Source: Kingdonia uniflora (Eukaryota; Streptophyta; Magnoliopsida; Ranunculales; Circaeasteraceae). Taken from it: a DNA stretch of 64,000 nucleotides. The DNA is taken from the NCBI GenBank assembly GCA_014058105.1, contig JACGCM010000715.1, forward strand, positions 5,146,001 through 5,210,000, written 5' to 3'. The translations under genes and the position numbers were made by a program. Position 1 is the first letter of the stretch. Every line of letters begins with the position of its first letter. Below, piece after piece: positions 11,166 to 22,166 of this stretch. The notes beneath the pieces are model-generated. The model worked only from the letters and a program-made list of their open reading frames with translations. It was not told the DNA's origin and ran no database searches.

Positions 11166-12300
11166 GGAATGTTGTTTGACAACTGAAACATCCATTTTTG
11201 GAGTTTGCTTCATTTAGTGTCTAGAGTAGGCGTCAGCATTTTCTCGTGGTTATCCGGCGTCAGTGAGTACACGAGGATCGACTATAGTTGGACAGACTGA
11301 CTCTAAACAGGTAAGTTGATTTCTAACTCTTTGCTCTAAAAATCAAGCCTATGCCTTTTACAGAGTATGAAAAACTAGTAAGAATGTCTTCTTTTAGAAA
11401 ACAGAGCTTCTATTCGAATAAACTATTTTCTATTCGAATAGAGATGGAAAAATTCCTTCTCTTCGAATAGGATTATGTCTATTCGAATAACTTACCTCAG
11501 CGTGATTTCAAGCCTGGAAAGATTTCTTCTATACGAATAGGATTTTGGTCTATTCGAATAACTTACCTCAGCGTAATTTCAAAGCTTGGAAAGATTTTTT
11601 CTATTCGAATAGGATTCCTTTATATTCGAATAACTCACTTCAGTGTGATTTCCAACTTGATCCTATTCGAATAGGATTGTCTCAATTCGAATAGAGCCCG
11701 TGTTTTCTGTTTCGTTATTTAAGACATACTTACCTTTTTTTTTAATCTCACTTCTTGAAAACCTATATTTTTAAGAGCTTGCTTTTGAGAGTGAAGAGAG
11801 ATCTTTTTTTAGCGATTCATGAGAAAATCAAATCACTCAAATCTTTAATTAATCTATTGATCCAGAAATCCTAGTCATGCATTAAAGAACTTGAGCGATT
11901 CAAGACTTGGAGCTTCGACGAGAGATTGAAGCGAGGCGTTGCGAGAACGCGGGATTGATTGCAAGATGATTACTCGGAAGAAAGATAACCATGAGAGGTG
12001 TTTATCGAGTCTGTAAGTGATTAAATTATTGTAGTTCCTTTTCATATAGTAGATTGTTTAGTTGTCGGGGATTCGACAGCGACCTGTGGGTTTTTCTCCT
12101 GAGAAAGGTTTTCCCACAGGGTTAAAAATCGTTGCATGCTTCTTTAATTTCCAACTACTTGTTTGACATTAGATAATTGGATTAACTTAATTTATGTTTA
12201 TCTTAGGCCATTAATTCAGAGGAATTAGGACCTGACGATTTAGACCTAAAACAATCGAAATTGATTAGTCTCAAGCGTCTAGGAATTTCAACAACAACCT
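11166..12300 (+). mobile_element. Probable solo LTR (copia type) with TTCGAA palindrome array
   Basis: The region starts TGTTGTTTGACAACTG and ends near TTTCAACA. Its right half has an R/U5-like stretch (TGGGTTTTTCTCC followed by GAAAGGTTTTCCCAC at about 12090-12118), as in other copia LTRs here. No coding domains adjoin it. Exact borders are uncertain and no target duplication was found. Confidence 0.45.
11413..11695. repeat. Array of CTATTCGAATAG palindromes
   Basis: At least ten TTCGAA-centred palindromes, mostly TATTCGAATA, are spaced about 20-30 bp apart. A larger unit containing AACTTACCTCAGCGTGATTT repeats about three times. It lies within the probable LTR. Confidence 0.85.
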
Positions 12301-13103
12301 AGGGAATCAATTTGGTTTCATCATCTTTACTCAATTGTTGTTCGTTCTACTATGGGTATTTTCGTATGTAAGGTTTTAGTGATTCGAATATGCTTAATGG
12401 CAACTATTTAATTGGTGTGTTTGGGGAGAGAAGAATTAGTGAGAAAAATTGCATCTTTAGTTCTTCATTTTCATTTGATATGTCTGATTGGGTTCGGGGT
12501 AGAGACAGAGATACATATAAGAGGTTCAGAGGTGAGAGACTTGAGTTAGGGTGTGTTTGTAGGGACCTGTCCCTCGAGCTGGGGTAACAACGAACTAGTA
12601 CAATGTCAGACTCACGTAAAATATACATAGCATACACACCCTATCAACATTGACACCTAAACCACGAACTGAGAAGGAACGTGGCTCGAGCACTCCAAAT
12701 AAAATATAATGAGTCAAGGGCACCTGTCTCCTACGAACTAGCATTACAGGAATAACTTCCACTCTTCCCCTATTCCAAGAGAACGTGCTGACACAAAAAA
12801 ATGAACTGATAATAAGATCTATAAGAAGGATAAGATGCATAGGAAAAATGACCAAGTTTTTTTTGGCTAAAAGATCTCAAATAGTAGTCAAGATATATTA
12901 ATCTCAAGCAAAAAATTATTTTTACTAAATCTTTGAACTGAGCTCGTGGTTTTTACCTATTCAGAGGTTTCCACGCTAGAACCTATGCCAATTTATATTC
13001 TCTGTTATTATATTTGTGTCACATGTACATTTGGTGTAAGAGGTCATTCGAGCTACGAAATTAGGCCCTTACAGTGTTTATTTTTCTTATATATATATAT
13101 ATA
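12301..13103. other. Intergenic; possible gypsy LTR fragment on the - strand
   Basis: Read on the - strand, the sequence from about 13074 begins TGTAAGGGCCTAATTTCGTAG. It resembles the start of the region at 47272 (TGTAGGGGCCTAATCTCGTAG) and suggests a shared LTR type. I cannot place the other end. No coding domain was seen. Confidence 0.35.
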
Positions 13104-13129
13104 CTAGTAATACCCGTGGCTCGCCACGG
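13104..13129 (-). repeat. Helitron 3' terminal hairpin and CTAG end
   Basis: A 6-bp perfect stem with a 4-base loop (13114-13129) sits 6 bases from the CTAG terminus (13107-13104). The next base on the - strand is T, as expected for insertion between A and T. Confidence 0.8.
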
Positions 13130-14370
13130 AAAAAATAATTATTGAGGATGGCATCTTGATTATAAATGTAAGTACCGCAATGGTTTTGACAAAACCAATA
13201 TTTCAACAATTTCATTTATTTTAGTTTGAATATGTTTCTTGTAAACTTGACAAACTATATATGTACCAAAATTGAGGGTAACATATTTTCTTCTCGAGAT
13301 AGTTCCTTTCATTGACTACTAATCAATTTCTCACACGGATGTTAAGTCTTCTAAGCTAAATTGAGTGAAGAGTCATGTGAAAAACATCGAATCTCTTTGG
13401 GGGAAGGTTTGTCTTGCCATCTTTCATGATTTTTCACTCCACTTTTCTTTGTTTTTGATACCTATCATGTCTCTGTAAGGTTGTCAAAAGGTTTTTAGCT
13501 TTAACTTGCTTTGTGTAAGGCTTGATGTTATTGAAAACCCCTTATCTCAACCTGCTTCTGGTGCAAATACAAATATACCATTTTCTTTCACTAAACCAAT
13601 TTTCTTATATAATAGTTTATATATAAAGTAAATTATTAAGTAGTTACAAAAAGAAAAGAAACTTGATCGAAATGTCGTGACTTGAGCCTGTGTTATGTTC
13701 TTTCCCGGTTTGTAAGAAATCTTAGAACGTCGGCAGATTTTGGTTCCACATCCTTTTAATTATTATATCCTCAAAGAAAATTCTTAGATAACTCTAGATG
13801 GAAATTTGATTGAAACTTGTGGCTTAACCTAGTGCTCCATTATTTTTTGATTAGGTTGATTTGAAGACCTCTATTAGATTGATAGGATATATTTTGCTTC
13901 TATTCAGTGGAAGTCAAGATATTTTGATTTAGGATAGAATCAACTTGGTATTTAATTTAACCATGACTAAAGCTTTAAAATAAATCATGGTTAGAAATGT
14001 TGGCGGAAGAATAATATAGTGAAAGTTTTATTGCCAGTATAGTGTAGTTGTAGATATATAAGTCGATAACTGTCAAAAGAGTAGAATGGAGAAGATATCG
14101 TTGTATATCAGGTGTATTCCATATTTTGATTTGATATGTCGAATTATCAACACTTGCCATTTCAGAATATAAATTTAATCTGTATAAATAGAAAGTAGAA
14201 TATCAATACTTTGGAATGTACATTGGGAATTATTTTTATGTCAGCCAGAATGATACATATGTGTCGGCCAATCCTACTATATACCCAAATCTTCACTGAG
14301 TGATATGCTACTTGATTTTGATATTGGATTGTCTGCTTGATTTTCCCTATGCTTAAGGTATGAATTGCAG

Positions 14371-14516
14371 CCAGGATATGAACGGCTTTGCTGCCTAAGG
14401 TGCGGGATCACAACTTCGCCACAACATGTGTTTGCAGAGTCCCCAAACACCTAAGGGAAGATAAGGTTATAGAGTGTGTGCATCGCGGTTGCAGGGGTTG
14501 TGCCAGTGGAGATTAA
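14371..14516 (+). pseudogene. BUD31: Captured 3' exon of BUD31/G10 splicing factor gene
   Basis: The stretch opens after an intron-like TTGCAG with PGYERLCCLRC. About 8 bases are then missing and the frame shifts. It continues RDHNFATTCVCRVPKHLRE and KVIECVHRGCRGCASGD to TAA at 14514-14516. This is the conserved cysteine-rich end of BUD31, a nuclear spliceosome-associated zinc protein. One zinc-ligand Cys is changed to Arg (VHRGC instead of VHCGC). Frameshift, lost ligand and missing N-terminus make it a pseudogene fragment. The retained acceptor-like site suggests genomic capture rather than an mRNA copy. Confidence 0.85.
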
Positions 14517-15469
14517 TGCTTGTACCCGTTTCTCTTCTTAGACGATTATGTATTGTAAACTTGTATTTCAAGCTCATCTTACAATGACCTTCAGTCAAAA
14601 TTTGTTGACACAATGCAAACTCACCTAGCATTTGATAATTTGCATGGTTGCTACAATGAATGATACTTCCATTTCCTGCTTTAAAATTAAAAGACAAACA
14701 CTTTCCCTATGTTGCTCAATACTATGATTTCACACGTCAAAATGAAACAACGCTCCAACCGATGCTCGTCTTTTCATTTATTCTTTTTCCTCGACTATGA
14801 TACAAACCTACTCCAAGATTCACTGAAATTGTCGAGGAGCTCATTAGATCAGGTTTTTCATTATTTAATCCAAAAATGATAGGATAGGTAGGAAAAAAAA
14901 GGCCATTAGAGATGTTCTAATCTTATGTTAATTGATTCAGAAGATAATCCTTCCCTTTAAAACTGGGAAAACATTACTTTCTAGTTTCTCCCCTCGGAAA
15001 AAAAACAACACTGCCTATGTTCCATATACATATATGATGTGTAATTGAAAAAAAAAAAAAAAAAACCCTTATGAATTAATTTTTATGAAGTAATTATGGT
15101 AAGTTTTGTCGGGCGAGTTGGTTGATGATGTGAGACAACAATCCTTGGTTGCAAATAGACAGAGGGAGTTCCTATACCTCTACTCTACTTTAAAAAGAAA
15201 AAAAAAGAAAAAAAAATGGTCGTTATTCGTGAAGAAAAAAATTAAGCTACGATTTCAATTTTCAGGTCGTTATTCGTGTATTGAAAACACTAATCAGATT
15301 TTATTGAGACATACTATCAGACTATCAGTTTCGCATACATGCTTCAAATTTCCCTGAACAAAGTTGAAACTAAAAACCTTCAAACAATTAAGCTGTAACT
15401 TAACCAAAAACCTGATGTCAGTCATTTCAAAAGTTAAATAGCTGTATTTTTTCTACAGATCAATCAATA

Positions 15470-16360
15470 GTTTCTACCCCAATAGATCCATTTTTTTTGC
15501 AAGCCTCCCCATGGCAAAGCATCGCGTTCCAGTGAGGAGTTTAGGTTGATCGAAAGGAGTACAAAGAGACTTGGCTGCTCCCATTTTTCCCTTGGTCTTC
15601 TATTTCACATCGTTCTCAACTTCCATCTCATCGCACCATTTAGAGCTAGCCTAAACTCTCTCCATGTGTTAGCGACCCTAATACTGTCTTCTCTTTTTTT
15701 TTTTTTTTTTTGCAGCGTTAAAAAAGTTTTTGCTAAAATTTGTCCAAGACATCTTTAACTTGCTCCACCAAATCTTATGTGGGAATAACGGTTTTAGATG
15801 AATTGTCACGACGGATAAGACGTACCTGCTTATTAGCCATGTTTTTTGGGCATATCTCAATCCTTAAAGGAACACCTTTCATTTCCCAATATGAGTACTT
15901 CCAATCAGGTCAGCAGTTATCTCTCAAGTCTTCCCCAGCACGTAAACCTGCTTCAGTCAACAGTACCACAATTTTGGAATAGGGATCAACATCTTTGTAT
16001 CACAAGGAAACCACAATAACTTGGATTGAGGCTACTTTAGGTGGAAGCACCAAGCCTTTGTTATCTCCATTAACCATCACCATCACTCTAATTGTGCGGG
16101 TGTTGTATGCCCAAGAATTCTGCCAGACCATATCCGTTTCTCCCTTTTCATTTTTAAATTTTATATCAAACATTTTCGCAAAGTTTTGTCCAAGACAGTG
16201 AGAGGTTGCACCTTGGACACCGCGGCCAGTATTTGGAATAAAAGCCTCAACACTTGTTGGGTAAAGTCCGCCAACAAATTTCTCTCGCTCACTTTTCCCC
16301 CCCTTTGTAACTGGTATTGCAAGAAATTCTTCAACCTGACGTACTTGTAGTAGCAAACCT
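15470..16360 (-). pseudogene. Captured C-terminal half of cytosolic prolyl-tRNA synthetase
   Basis: The segment begins after a possible acceptor near 16360 with VEEFLAIPVTKG, then VEAFIPNTGRGVQGATSHC, GQNFAKMFDIKF and KGLVLPPKVASIQV. A stop follows at about 16000. The anticodon-binding domain continues with TEAGLRAGEDLRDN, WKYSYWEMKGVPLRIEI and NKQVRLIRRDN, and the end region with KTKGKMGAAKSLC and PFDQPKLL. That order matches class II cytosolic (archaeal/eukaryote-type) prolyl-tRNA synthetase. Several in-frame stops and a 19-base A/T run (near 15692-15710) break it. The catalytic N-terminal half is missing. Confidence 0.85.
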
Positions 16361-17421
16361 TGAATCCTGTTGTGCTTAATTAACCATTTACTTGAGCACA
16401 TGTTTTTCATGAAAGACCGAAGACTGCTAAATTTCCACGCTATTATGCCAACTGAAAATAACAGTTCCGTTCTTTGACCCCTTCTTGTTCCAACCAAACC
16501 AACTCTTCTTCTCTTTGGTAACACCATTTGATTCAGACATCAGCTATTGCCACACCATTTTCTTGACACCCAAAACCCCCATGACCATCCTCGCCAAAAC
16601 TATCTGAGTTTCCATCCAAGAAAAAAAAATTACCTCCTAATTCTGATCTTGTAGACTCCACAACAACATCGTCAAGAGTTATAATTGTAGAATGATATAT
16701 AACCTAGAAAAAAAATAATTGGTCTTAATAGAAGATGAAAGCAAACGGATACAAATAGGTCTAGTGCCACACAGACAACTACATCCAAAAACCATGGCAA
16801 GTTGGGCTTTATCTTCTTCCATTCAGTGCTTCTTACTATAATGCTACAAAATAAAGAATTTATTAAAACAAAAAAGAAGAAGTTTAGAACCATATGAAAG
16901 AATATGAAAGGACAATGCTGCAAGGTAGATTGTATACCAAGCTTCAGATCAAATTTATTGGATGGTCTCTAAATTCATTTCATACGACCATCCAATGGTC
17001 TGAAATGTTATTTAACGACTGATTACTAACTGAATGGAAGTAATTACTCACATTTAACCATATTTGAGGGAGATGACCTCCCATATATATAACAACCATC
17101 ATCCACCCTAATCAAACCCCATACATATTGTTTTCCATGCCATGTTCCTAAAAAATAATTACGTGTAATTAATTGAAAGACGTGAACCTCAAGATTTGAA
17201 AATGTTTTCATAAGAATGAACTCATCTCAACCTGTTCCAATAAAAGCTTGTCTTACTTGTAATAATCTCCACCCAAATATTCTTGTGTATCCTTCCACCA
17301 AAGCCTTGGCTTGAAAGGGTAGTTTCGCAGATGTAAGGAGGATACGTTTTGTAGTTGAAAGAAAAATTGCATTAATACGCACACTTAGGTGTTACAAAAT
17401 TAATAAAAGTAATGGTCTTAC

Positions 17422-17593
17422 TGCGTGCGGTATTTTGATAGGTTGGCTAAAACAATGCTTGGGGGATACTGCAGTTTCCTCATCTTTAAATGATGAGTTT
17501 ATATCTTCCAATACGGAAGGACCACTTCTTGCAACAATTCTAAGATAAGAACCCAATAGTGGAGTATCACTGCTAGCTAAAGATCGCGCTGAC
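17422..17593 (-). pseudogene. Captured exon of an unrecognised gene
   Basis: Bounded by TTTCAG at its start and GTAAGA at its end, both good splice signals. The open frame includes SLASSDTPLLGSYLRIVA and SGPSVLEDINSSFKDEE. I do not recognise the family. Its place between the IST1-like exon and the prolyl-tRNA synthetase piece suggests another captured fragment. Confidence 0.5.
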
Positions 17594-17882
17594 CTGAAAT
17601 AGTAAAAGTTGAAAGATAAAATATCATATCTTCTTCAATTAATCAATAATGTTAAAGAGTAATGTACGTATACACCTACGTAAAATTTTAGATTGTAGCA
17701 GTGTACAGATATACAAACAGTTTAGTCTTTGTTGCATGGTTAAAACTATGGTAACCAAATTCCCCCCAACACTTCTACATATAAACCATGATTTAGCTAA
17801 ACAAAATTGAAGAAATATAGCCTAAACAACTAATTTCACCACAATAAGATCATTAATTAAACCCCAAGAACTAAAAACATAC

Positions 17883-18015
17883 TCGAATTCGCGCGGTTCG
17901 CTCTTGCCCAGCTGCATGAAGCTGAGCCAACTCCTTATTCATTACCACCAAACTTGACCCTTTCTTATTCTTCAAAAGCTTCGTTCTCGCCACCGTAAGC
18001 TTCAGCGATGTTTTG
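17883..18015 (-). pseudogene. Captured exon of an IST1-like (ESCRT regulator) gene
   Basis: The exon runs from an AG acceptor (18017-18016) to a GT donor (17882-17881) and reads SKTSLKLTVARTKLLKNKK, then MNKELAQLHAAGQERTARIR. The KTxLKL...R.KLLKNK and ELAQL...GQ..TARIR pattern is the N-terminal hallmark of plant IST1-like proteins, which regulate Vps4 in multivesicular-body sorting. No other IST1 exon was seen nearby, so only one exon was captured. Confidence 0.75.
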
Positions 18016-19012
18016 CTACAACAATTCAACCACAACAAATCCCCAAATTAGTAACCCTAAATCTCAAAACTTACAGTCTACAAAATAGTAACAAAAATAA
18101 TCAAAATTAGTGTTGAAAGATAACCATTTCATACCCTTGAAAATCTTATGAAGCATCGCTCCAATCCAATTGTAGATCACGAAGCATCGCTCCAATCCAA
18201 TTTGTTTGAATTATCTTTATAACCTACCATTGTTCTCCAAATACACTATAAAAGTTAGCTATGCAATAAAATAAAATCATTAAAGGATGTCAAGCAGTAA
18301 GGGATAGACGGAGATGGAGATGAGAGATGGAGAGATGGAGAGAAGAAGAAAGTCGAGGTACTCAAAAGAAAAAGAGTCGGGCAAAAATGTGTTTGGAGAG
18401 AGAGACTTAACTACCCTACATGCGTTTTGTCGAAACTACCCCTAGGTAAAGAGAGTAAAAGAAATATAGGCCGTTGATCTCCCTCCTCTCCACAAATCCC
18501 AGCCCCTCTTTATCCCTGAGACAATGGCGAATATGTCTATAGGAAAAATACCGTTGCCTAATGTATAATACTAGTTGTACCCGTGGCATACCACGGATGC
18601 ACACGTTGTATGATGACACGATGCATGCCTTCAGCAATACAACCATACCCGTAGTGACAATTAAAAAATATTTAATACTCGTAGTTCGTTAAATCCCTGG
18701 TCTTTGTCAATTACACTTTGTAAGACATATCAACCTCATTTATGGTGCTTTCTTTTACTAAAATAAAATGTGTACACTGTTGATTAATCTAATAAACACA
18801 TCTCCTTGTTTTCTCACAAATTTGAATACCCCTAATTAATGTGTACAAACAGGTGTTACTCCACCAATAACTACCCCTTCGCCCGACCCATGTTCAAGGT
18901 TAAAATTATCACTGTCTACAAATAGTACAACACTTCCCCTTTAGTAATACATAGGATCTTTAATGATACTTTTTTGTATTATATATTGACTAATTTATAA
19001 CATAAAGTATTG

Positions 19013-19085
19013 GATCTTAGGGGTTTGAATCGCCGTCACTTAAGATAATTGGAATTTTATTTCCATCCCAAGCGCTCTAAAGGTC
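19013..19085 (-). other. tRNA-like relic, copy 1
   Basis: On the - strand this 73-base stretch starts GACCTTT and ends TAAGATC, which can pair as an acceptor stem. It has GATTCAAACCC as a B-box/T-loop-like part. The D-arm is deleted compared with copy 2. It is not a working tRNA. It is probably a SINE or tRNA-pseudogene piece carried in the Helitron 3' region. Confidence 0.45.
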
Positions 19086-19903
19086 AAATATTGTTTTGAT
19101 AACAACTAAATACTAAAAATTTAATGCGCAAAAAAGATGTAATAAAAAAAGAGAAGAAAATAACTATCTTTTTCATGACATAGTGAGAAAAAGAAACATA
19201 AAGAATAGCTTACCATTCCTTGAATAACTTGCCGCTCTATGTTTTCGGTTATAGCCGTTGGTTTCTGCTGGAGCAATGAAAAAACCCAAGAGTATTTATT
19301 TAAAATGATGCATCACAATCAAAGCTCGAAGATAATCCTGGAATAAAAATTTAAGGATAAACATGTTACAATTGAATGAATTTAGAAACATGACTACTGA
19401 AATAAGTCGGAGGACTACATATGGCGAGCCACGACTGTACTGGGTTGTATGATGACATGTTGTGTGCCTTCAGCACTACAACCCTAATGAGGTATGCCAA
19501 GCATAAATACCATTAGTAACAATTAAAAAAAAGTATACCTGTATTTCGCTAAATCCCGTGTTTTTGTCAATTATGCTTTCTAAGACATGTCAACCTCATT
19601 ATGGCCTACATGAAATTTGTGCACTATGATGATTAACCTAGTAAATAAGTCTCCTCGTGACTTTGAATACGCTTTCATGATTGATTTCATGCTTGTTTTC
19701 CCATGAAACTGAATACCCTTAATTAATGTGTACAAATCGGTGTTACTCCACCAATAAATACTCCTTCACCTAACCTATGTTCAAGATTAAAAGTATCACT
19801 GTCCACAAATAATGCAACACTTCTCCTTTCATGATATATGATCTTTAATGGTATTTTTCTATTATATACACACTAATTCATAACATAAAGTATTATGTTA
19901 TTG

Positions 19904-20023
19904 GATTTTGGGGATTTGAACAGCTGCGACTTGAGATAATTGGAATTTCATTTCCAACGCCAAACGCTCTACCATTTTTATTTTTATTTTTATTTTAGCG
20001 CTATACCATTTGAGCTAAAGATC
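19904..20023 (-). other. tRNA-like relic, copy 2, with AT-rich insertion
   Basis: On the - strand it starts GATCTTTAGCTCAAATGG, an A-box-like D-arm. An AAAATAAAAATAAAAA insert of about 30 bp interrupts it, followed by GGTAGAGCGTTTGG and the B-box-like TGTTCAAATCC. It matches copy 1 outside the insert. Pol III promoter elements may survive, but the cloverleaf does not. Confidence 0.45.
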
Positions 20024-20343
20024 AAATATTGTTTAATAACAATTAAATGCTAATAATCCAATATGCAAAAGTGTGAAATAAAAAAAGAGGGTGTTCAGAT
20101 GGAACAATTTGATTTACTCAGCTAAAAGAGAGATCAATCAGTCTTTGTATAAAAAACCCAATTCAGAGAGAATAATTTAATTTACTCAGTTCTTTGTTTC
20201 ATGCAAGAAAAGTATGTGAAACAAAAACCTGAGAAATCTTGGTTCTATTGTTGTTGGTGTGTTTTGAACATTGTGATCTTTACTTTTTGATGTGTTTCTG
20301 TAATGTATGGCACGGTTATGAACATTCCTTTGGATTGAAGAGC

Positions 20344-21078
20344 ATGGAGTCAAGAAAATCTATTCGTAAACTTTTCGACACGATCCGTTCTCTGCTAGGA
20401 TTAAAGGCACATTGTACTCCTACCTGGGCTGATTCTGTTTTTAAGATAGTCAAAAAATTACCCTATGAAGAACCATACAAAAATGGTTCTCAGGTAAGAT
20501 GTCTTAGCTTCGAAACAACGGGTTCCTCTGAGAATATTCAAGGTACATTTCATTGTTTTCCCTACATTTGAAACCTTACCATAGATCTCTAAACTTAAAC
20601 TGTTTTGGTTTACTTTGTTTTTCACAGATGATATTGCTGCCTTGTATGATCATCTAAACCGATTATACTTGCAGAGGAGGCAAGCTATAAATGATTTTCT
20701 AGACTTGAAAGGTTAGTAATGTTATTTTACTTTTAACAGATGATCAAATTAAATTATTCATTAGCGTCCCTATTGGAATCAGAACTTAACTTGATAATGT
20801 CCTTAATAAAGTAAATTTGCTTCTATAGATTTTTTCTTTTCATCTGTGATCTTAGCATTTAGAGGATAATATGAGATTGTATTTTCACTACCATTATTTT
20901 CATTACAGGTAATATTCGTGTATTATGTCGAATAAGGCCTATGGTGCCGAGGGAGGAAATATTTCTCCTTCAGGGATCTGTTGTAGCCGCAGATTCAAAT
21001 AATGTTTTTTTGAAGCTCGGGGAAAGTAAGAGCAAGCGTTACAGCTTTGACACAGTTTTCCACCCGGGATCATCACAG
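20344..21078 (+). pseudogene. Captured 5' part of a kinesin-14 gene, three exons, truncated
   Basis: Exons 20344-20542, 20628-20711 and 20909-21078 join in frame with GT-AG introns. The product starts MESRKSIRKLFDTIRS, goes through RLYLQRRQAINDFLDLKG and enters the kinesin motor at NIRVLCRIRP, followed by RYSFDTVFHPGSSQ. The neck plus N-terminal motor start identifies a C-terminal-motor, minus-end kinesin (KIN-14). The sequence stops at a donor site after residue about 150. The P-loop, switch and microtubule-binding regions are absent, so it cannot be a motor. It lies opposite to the Helitron strand. With exons and introns intact it could still be transcribed. Confidence 0.85.
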
Positions 21079-21650
21079 GTTTGTAAGAAAAAGAAATAGG
21101 ACATAGTGAGAAAAAGAAATAGAAAAAATAACTTATCAAAATATCCAGGTAGCATTCCAACTTGCAAGATCTCTACTTCTAAATACTGCATAAACTTTTG
21201 CTATCAGCATGTAACTAAGAACACACAAACAACAATCAATATAACCCCAAATTTGTGGGAGTCAAATAAGTTCAATCATAGTATAATATAACAAAATTAA
21301 AAAACTAAACAGAACCAAAGAATTGTAGATGATAATTATGAAATTTACCGAAGAGGAAGAGGCGTGAGGTTGAATTATCATGGTTGGAGAATTATAAGAG
21401 ATAACCTCTAAAATTTTATAGGAGTTTCTCTTCTACCAATTTGCTAGGATATTACTGGAAGTGTTTTGTATAAACTGTCATTTTCCTGAATTGGCGTAAG
21501 CTAATTGAACAACCAATCTACTAATCGGAGCCAAGACTCGTACGTATAGCTGTAATTGATACACTCGAACACACAAATATAGACTCACATAATATGAAGA
21601 TTTACGTAGTCAATTCCCTTCCTAAGGTCTTACTTGTGCTCCTCCTTTAT

Positions 21651-22050
21651 GTCATAGTTTCCAAAATAACCTCAATTAACTTCAGAGCCCTCATCCTATG
21701 AAATTATCTTAAAGTTATACTAATTACAACTACAGTTTTCTCTCCCTATGTCTTCGAAAGCTTAATTACAGAGTCTGAACCGAACCATTACCACATGCCT
21801 AAATTTGAACTAAAAATTGAAGCTTGCCTCAAACTCCATTACCCTCCTTGATGTCATAGTTTCCAAAATAACCTCAATTAACTTCAGAACCCTCATCCTA
21901 TGAAATTATCTTAAAGTTATACCAATTGCAGCTACAGTCTTCTCTCTCTACGTCTTCGAAAGCTTAATTGCAGGGTCTGAAATGAACCATTATCACATGC
22001 CTAAATTTGAACTAAACCAAAAAATTGAAGCTCACCTCAAACACCATTAC
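21651..22050. repeat. Tandem duplication, two copies of about 202 bp
   Basis: GTCATAGTTTCCAAAATAAC starts at 21651 and again at 21853. The two units match closely through CATGCCTAAATTTGAACTAA. It lies inside Helitron H2. Confidence 0.85.
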
Positions 22051-22166
22051 AGTCTTCTTATCATCCTCAATCATCGAATCCCAATCTTCGTTTACCTTCT
22101 CCAAATCATAATTGTAAGAATGAGCGATTTCAAGCTTTTCCCCCAAATCAAACGCTAACAGTTTAA
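22036..22166 (-). pseudogene. Captured exon of an unrecognised gene
   Basis: The open frame reads LLAFDLGEKLEIAHSYNYD and EKVNEDWDSMIEDDKKTVM, ending VFE before a GTGAGC donor at 22035. The acidic, clearly protein-like composition suggests a host exon carried in Helitron H2. I do not recognise the family and the acceptor is not clear. Confidence 0.45.

Larger units (their letters stand above)
13104..18570 (-). mobile_element. Helitron H1, non-autonomous, carries fragments of several host genes
   Basis: On the - strand the element ends in the hairpin CCGTGG-CGAG-CCACGG (13129-13114), then GTATTACTAG, followed by T: the CTAG|T terminus of Helitrons. Its 5' region, next to 18570, reads TATTATACATTAGGCAACGG and resembles the 5' end of Helitron H2 for about 80 bp (TTATTATAATAGGGCGG, then AAAGAGGGGYTGRGAT). 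The first bases (TC) are not preserved. No Rep/helicase is encoded. It contains a BUD31 3' exon, a prolyl-tRNA synthetase segment, an IST1-like exon and one unknown exon, so it is a gene-capturing Helitron. Confidence 0.75.

Noticed and set aside
16000..16527. A 175-codon prolyl-tRNA synthetase gene
   Set aside because: Only about two thirds of the frame matches the enzyme. The first part is intron-like, stops follow downstream and the N-terminal catalytic half is missing, so it is listed as a captured fragment.
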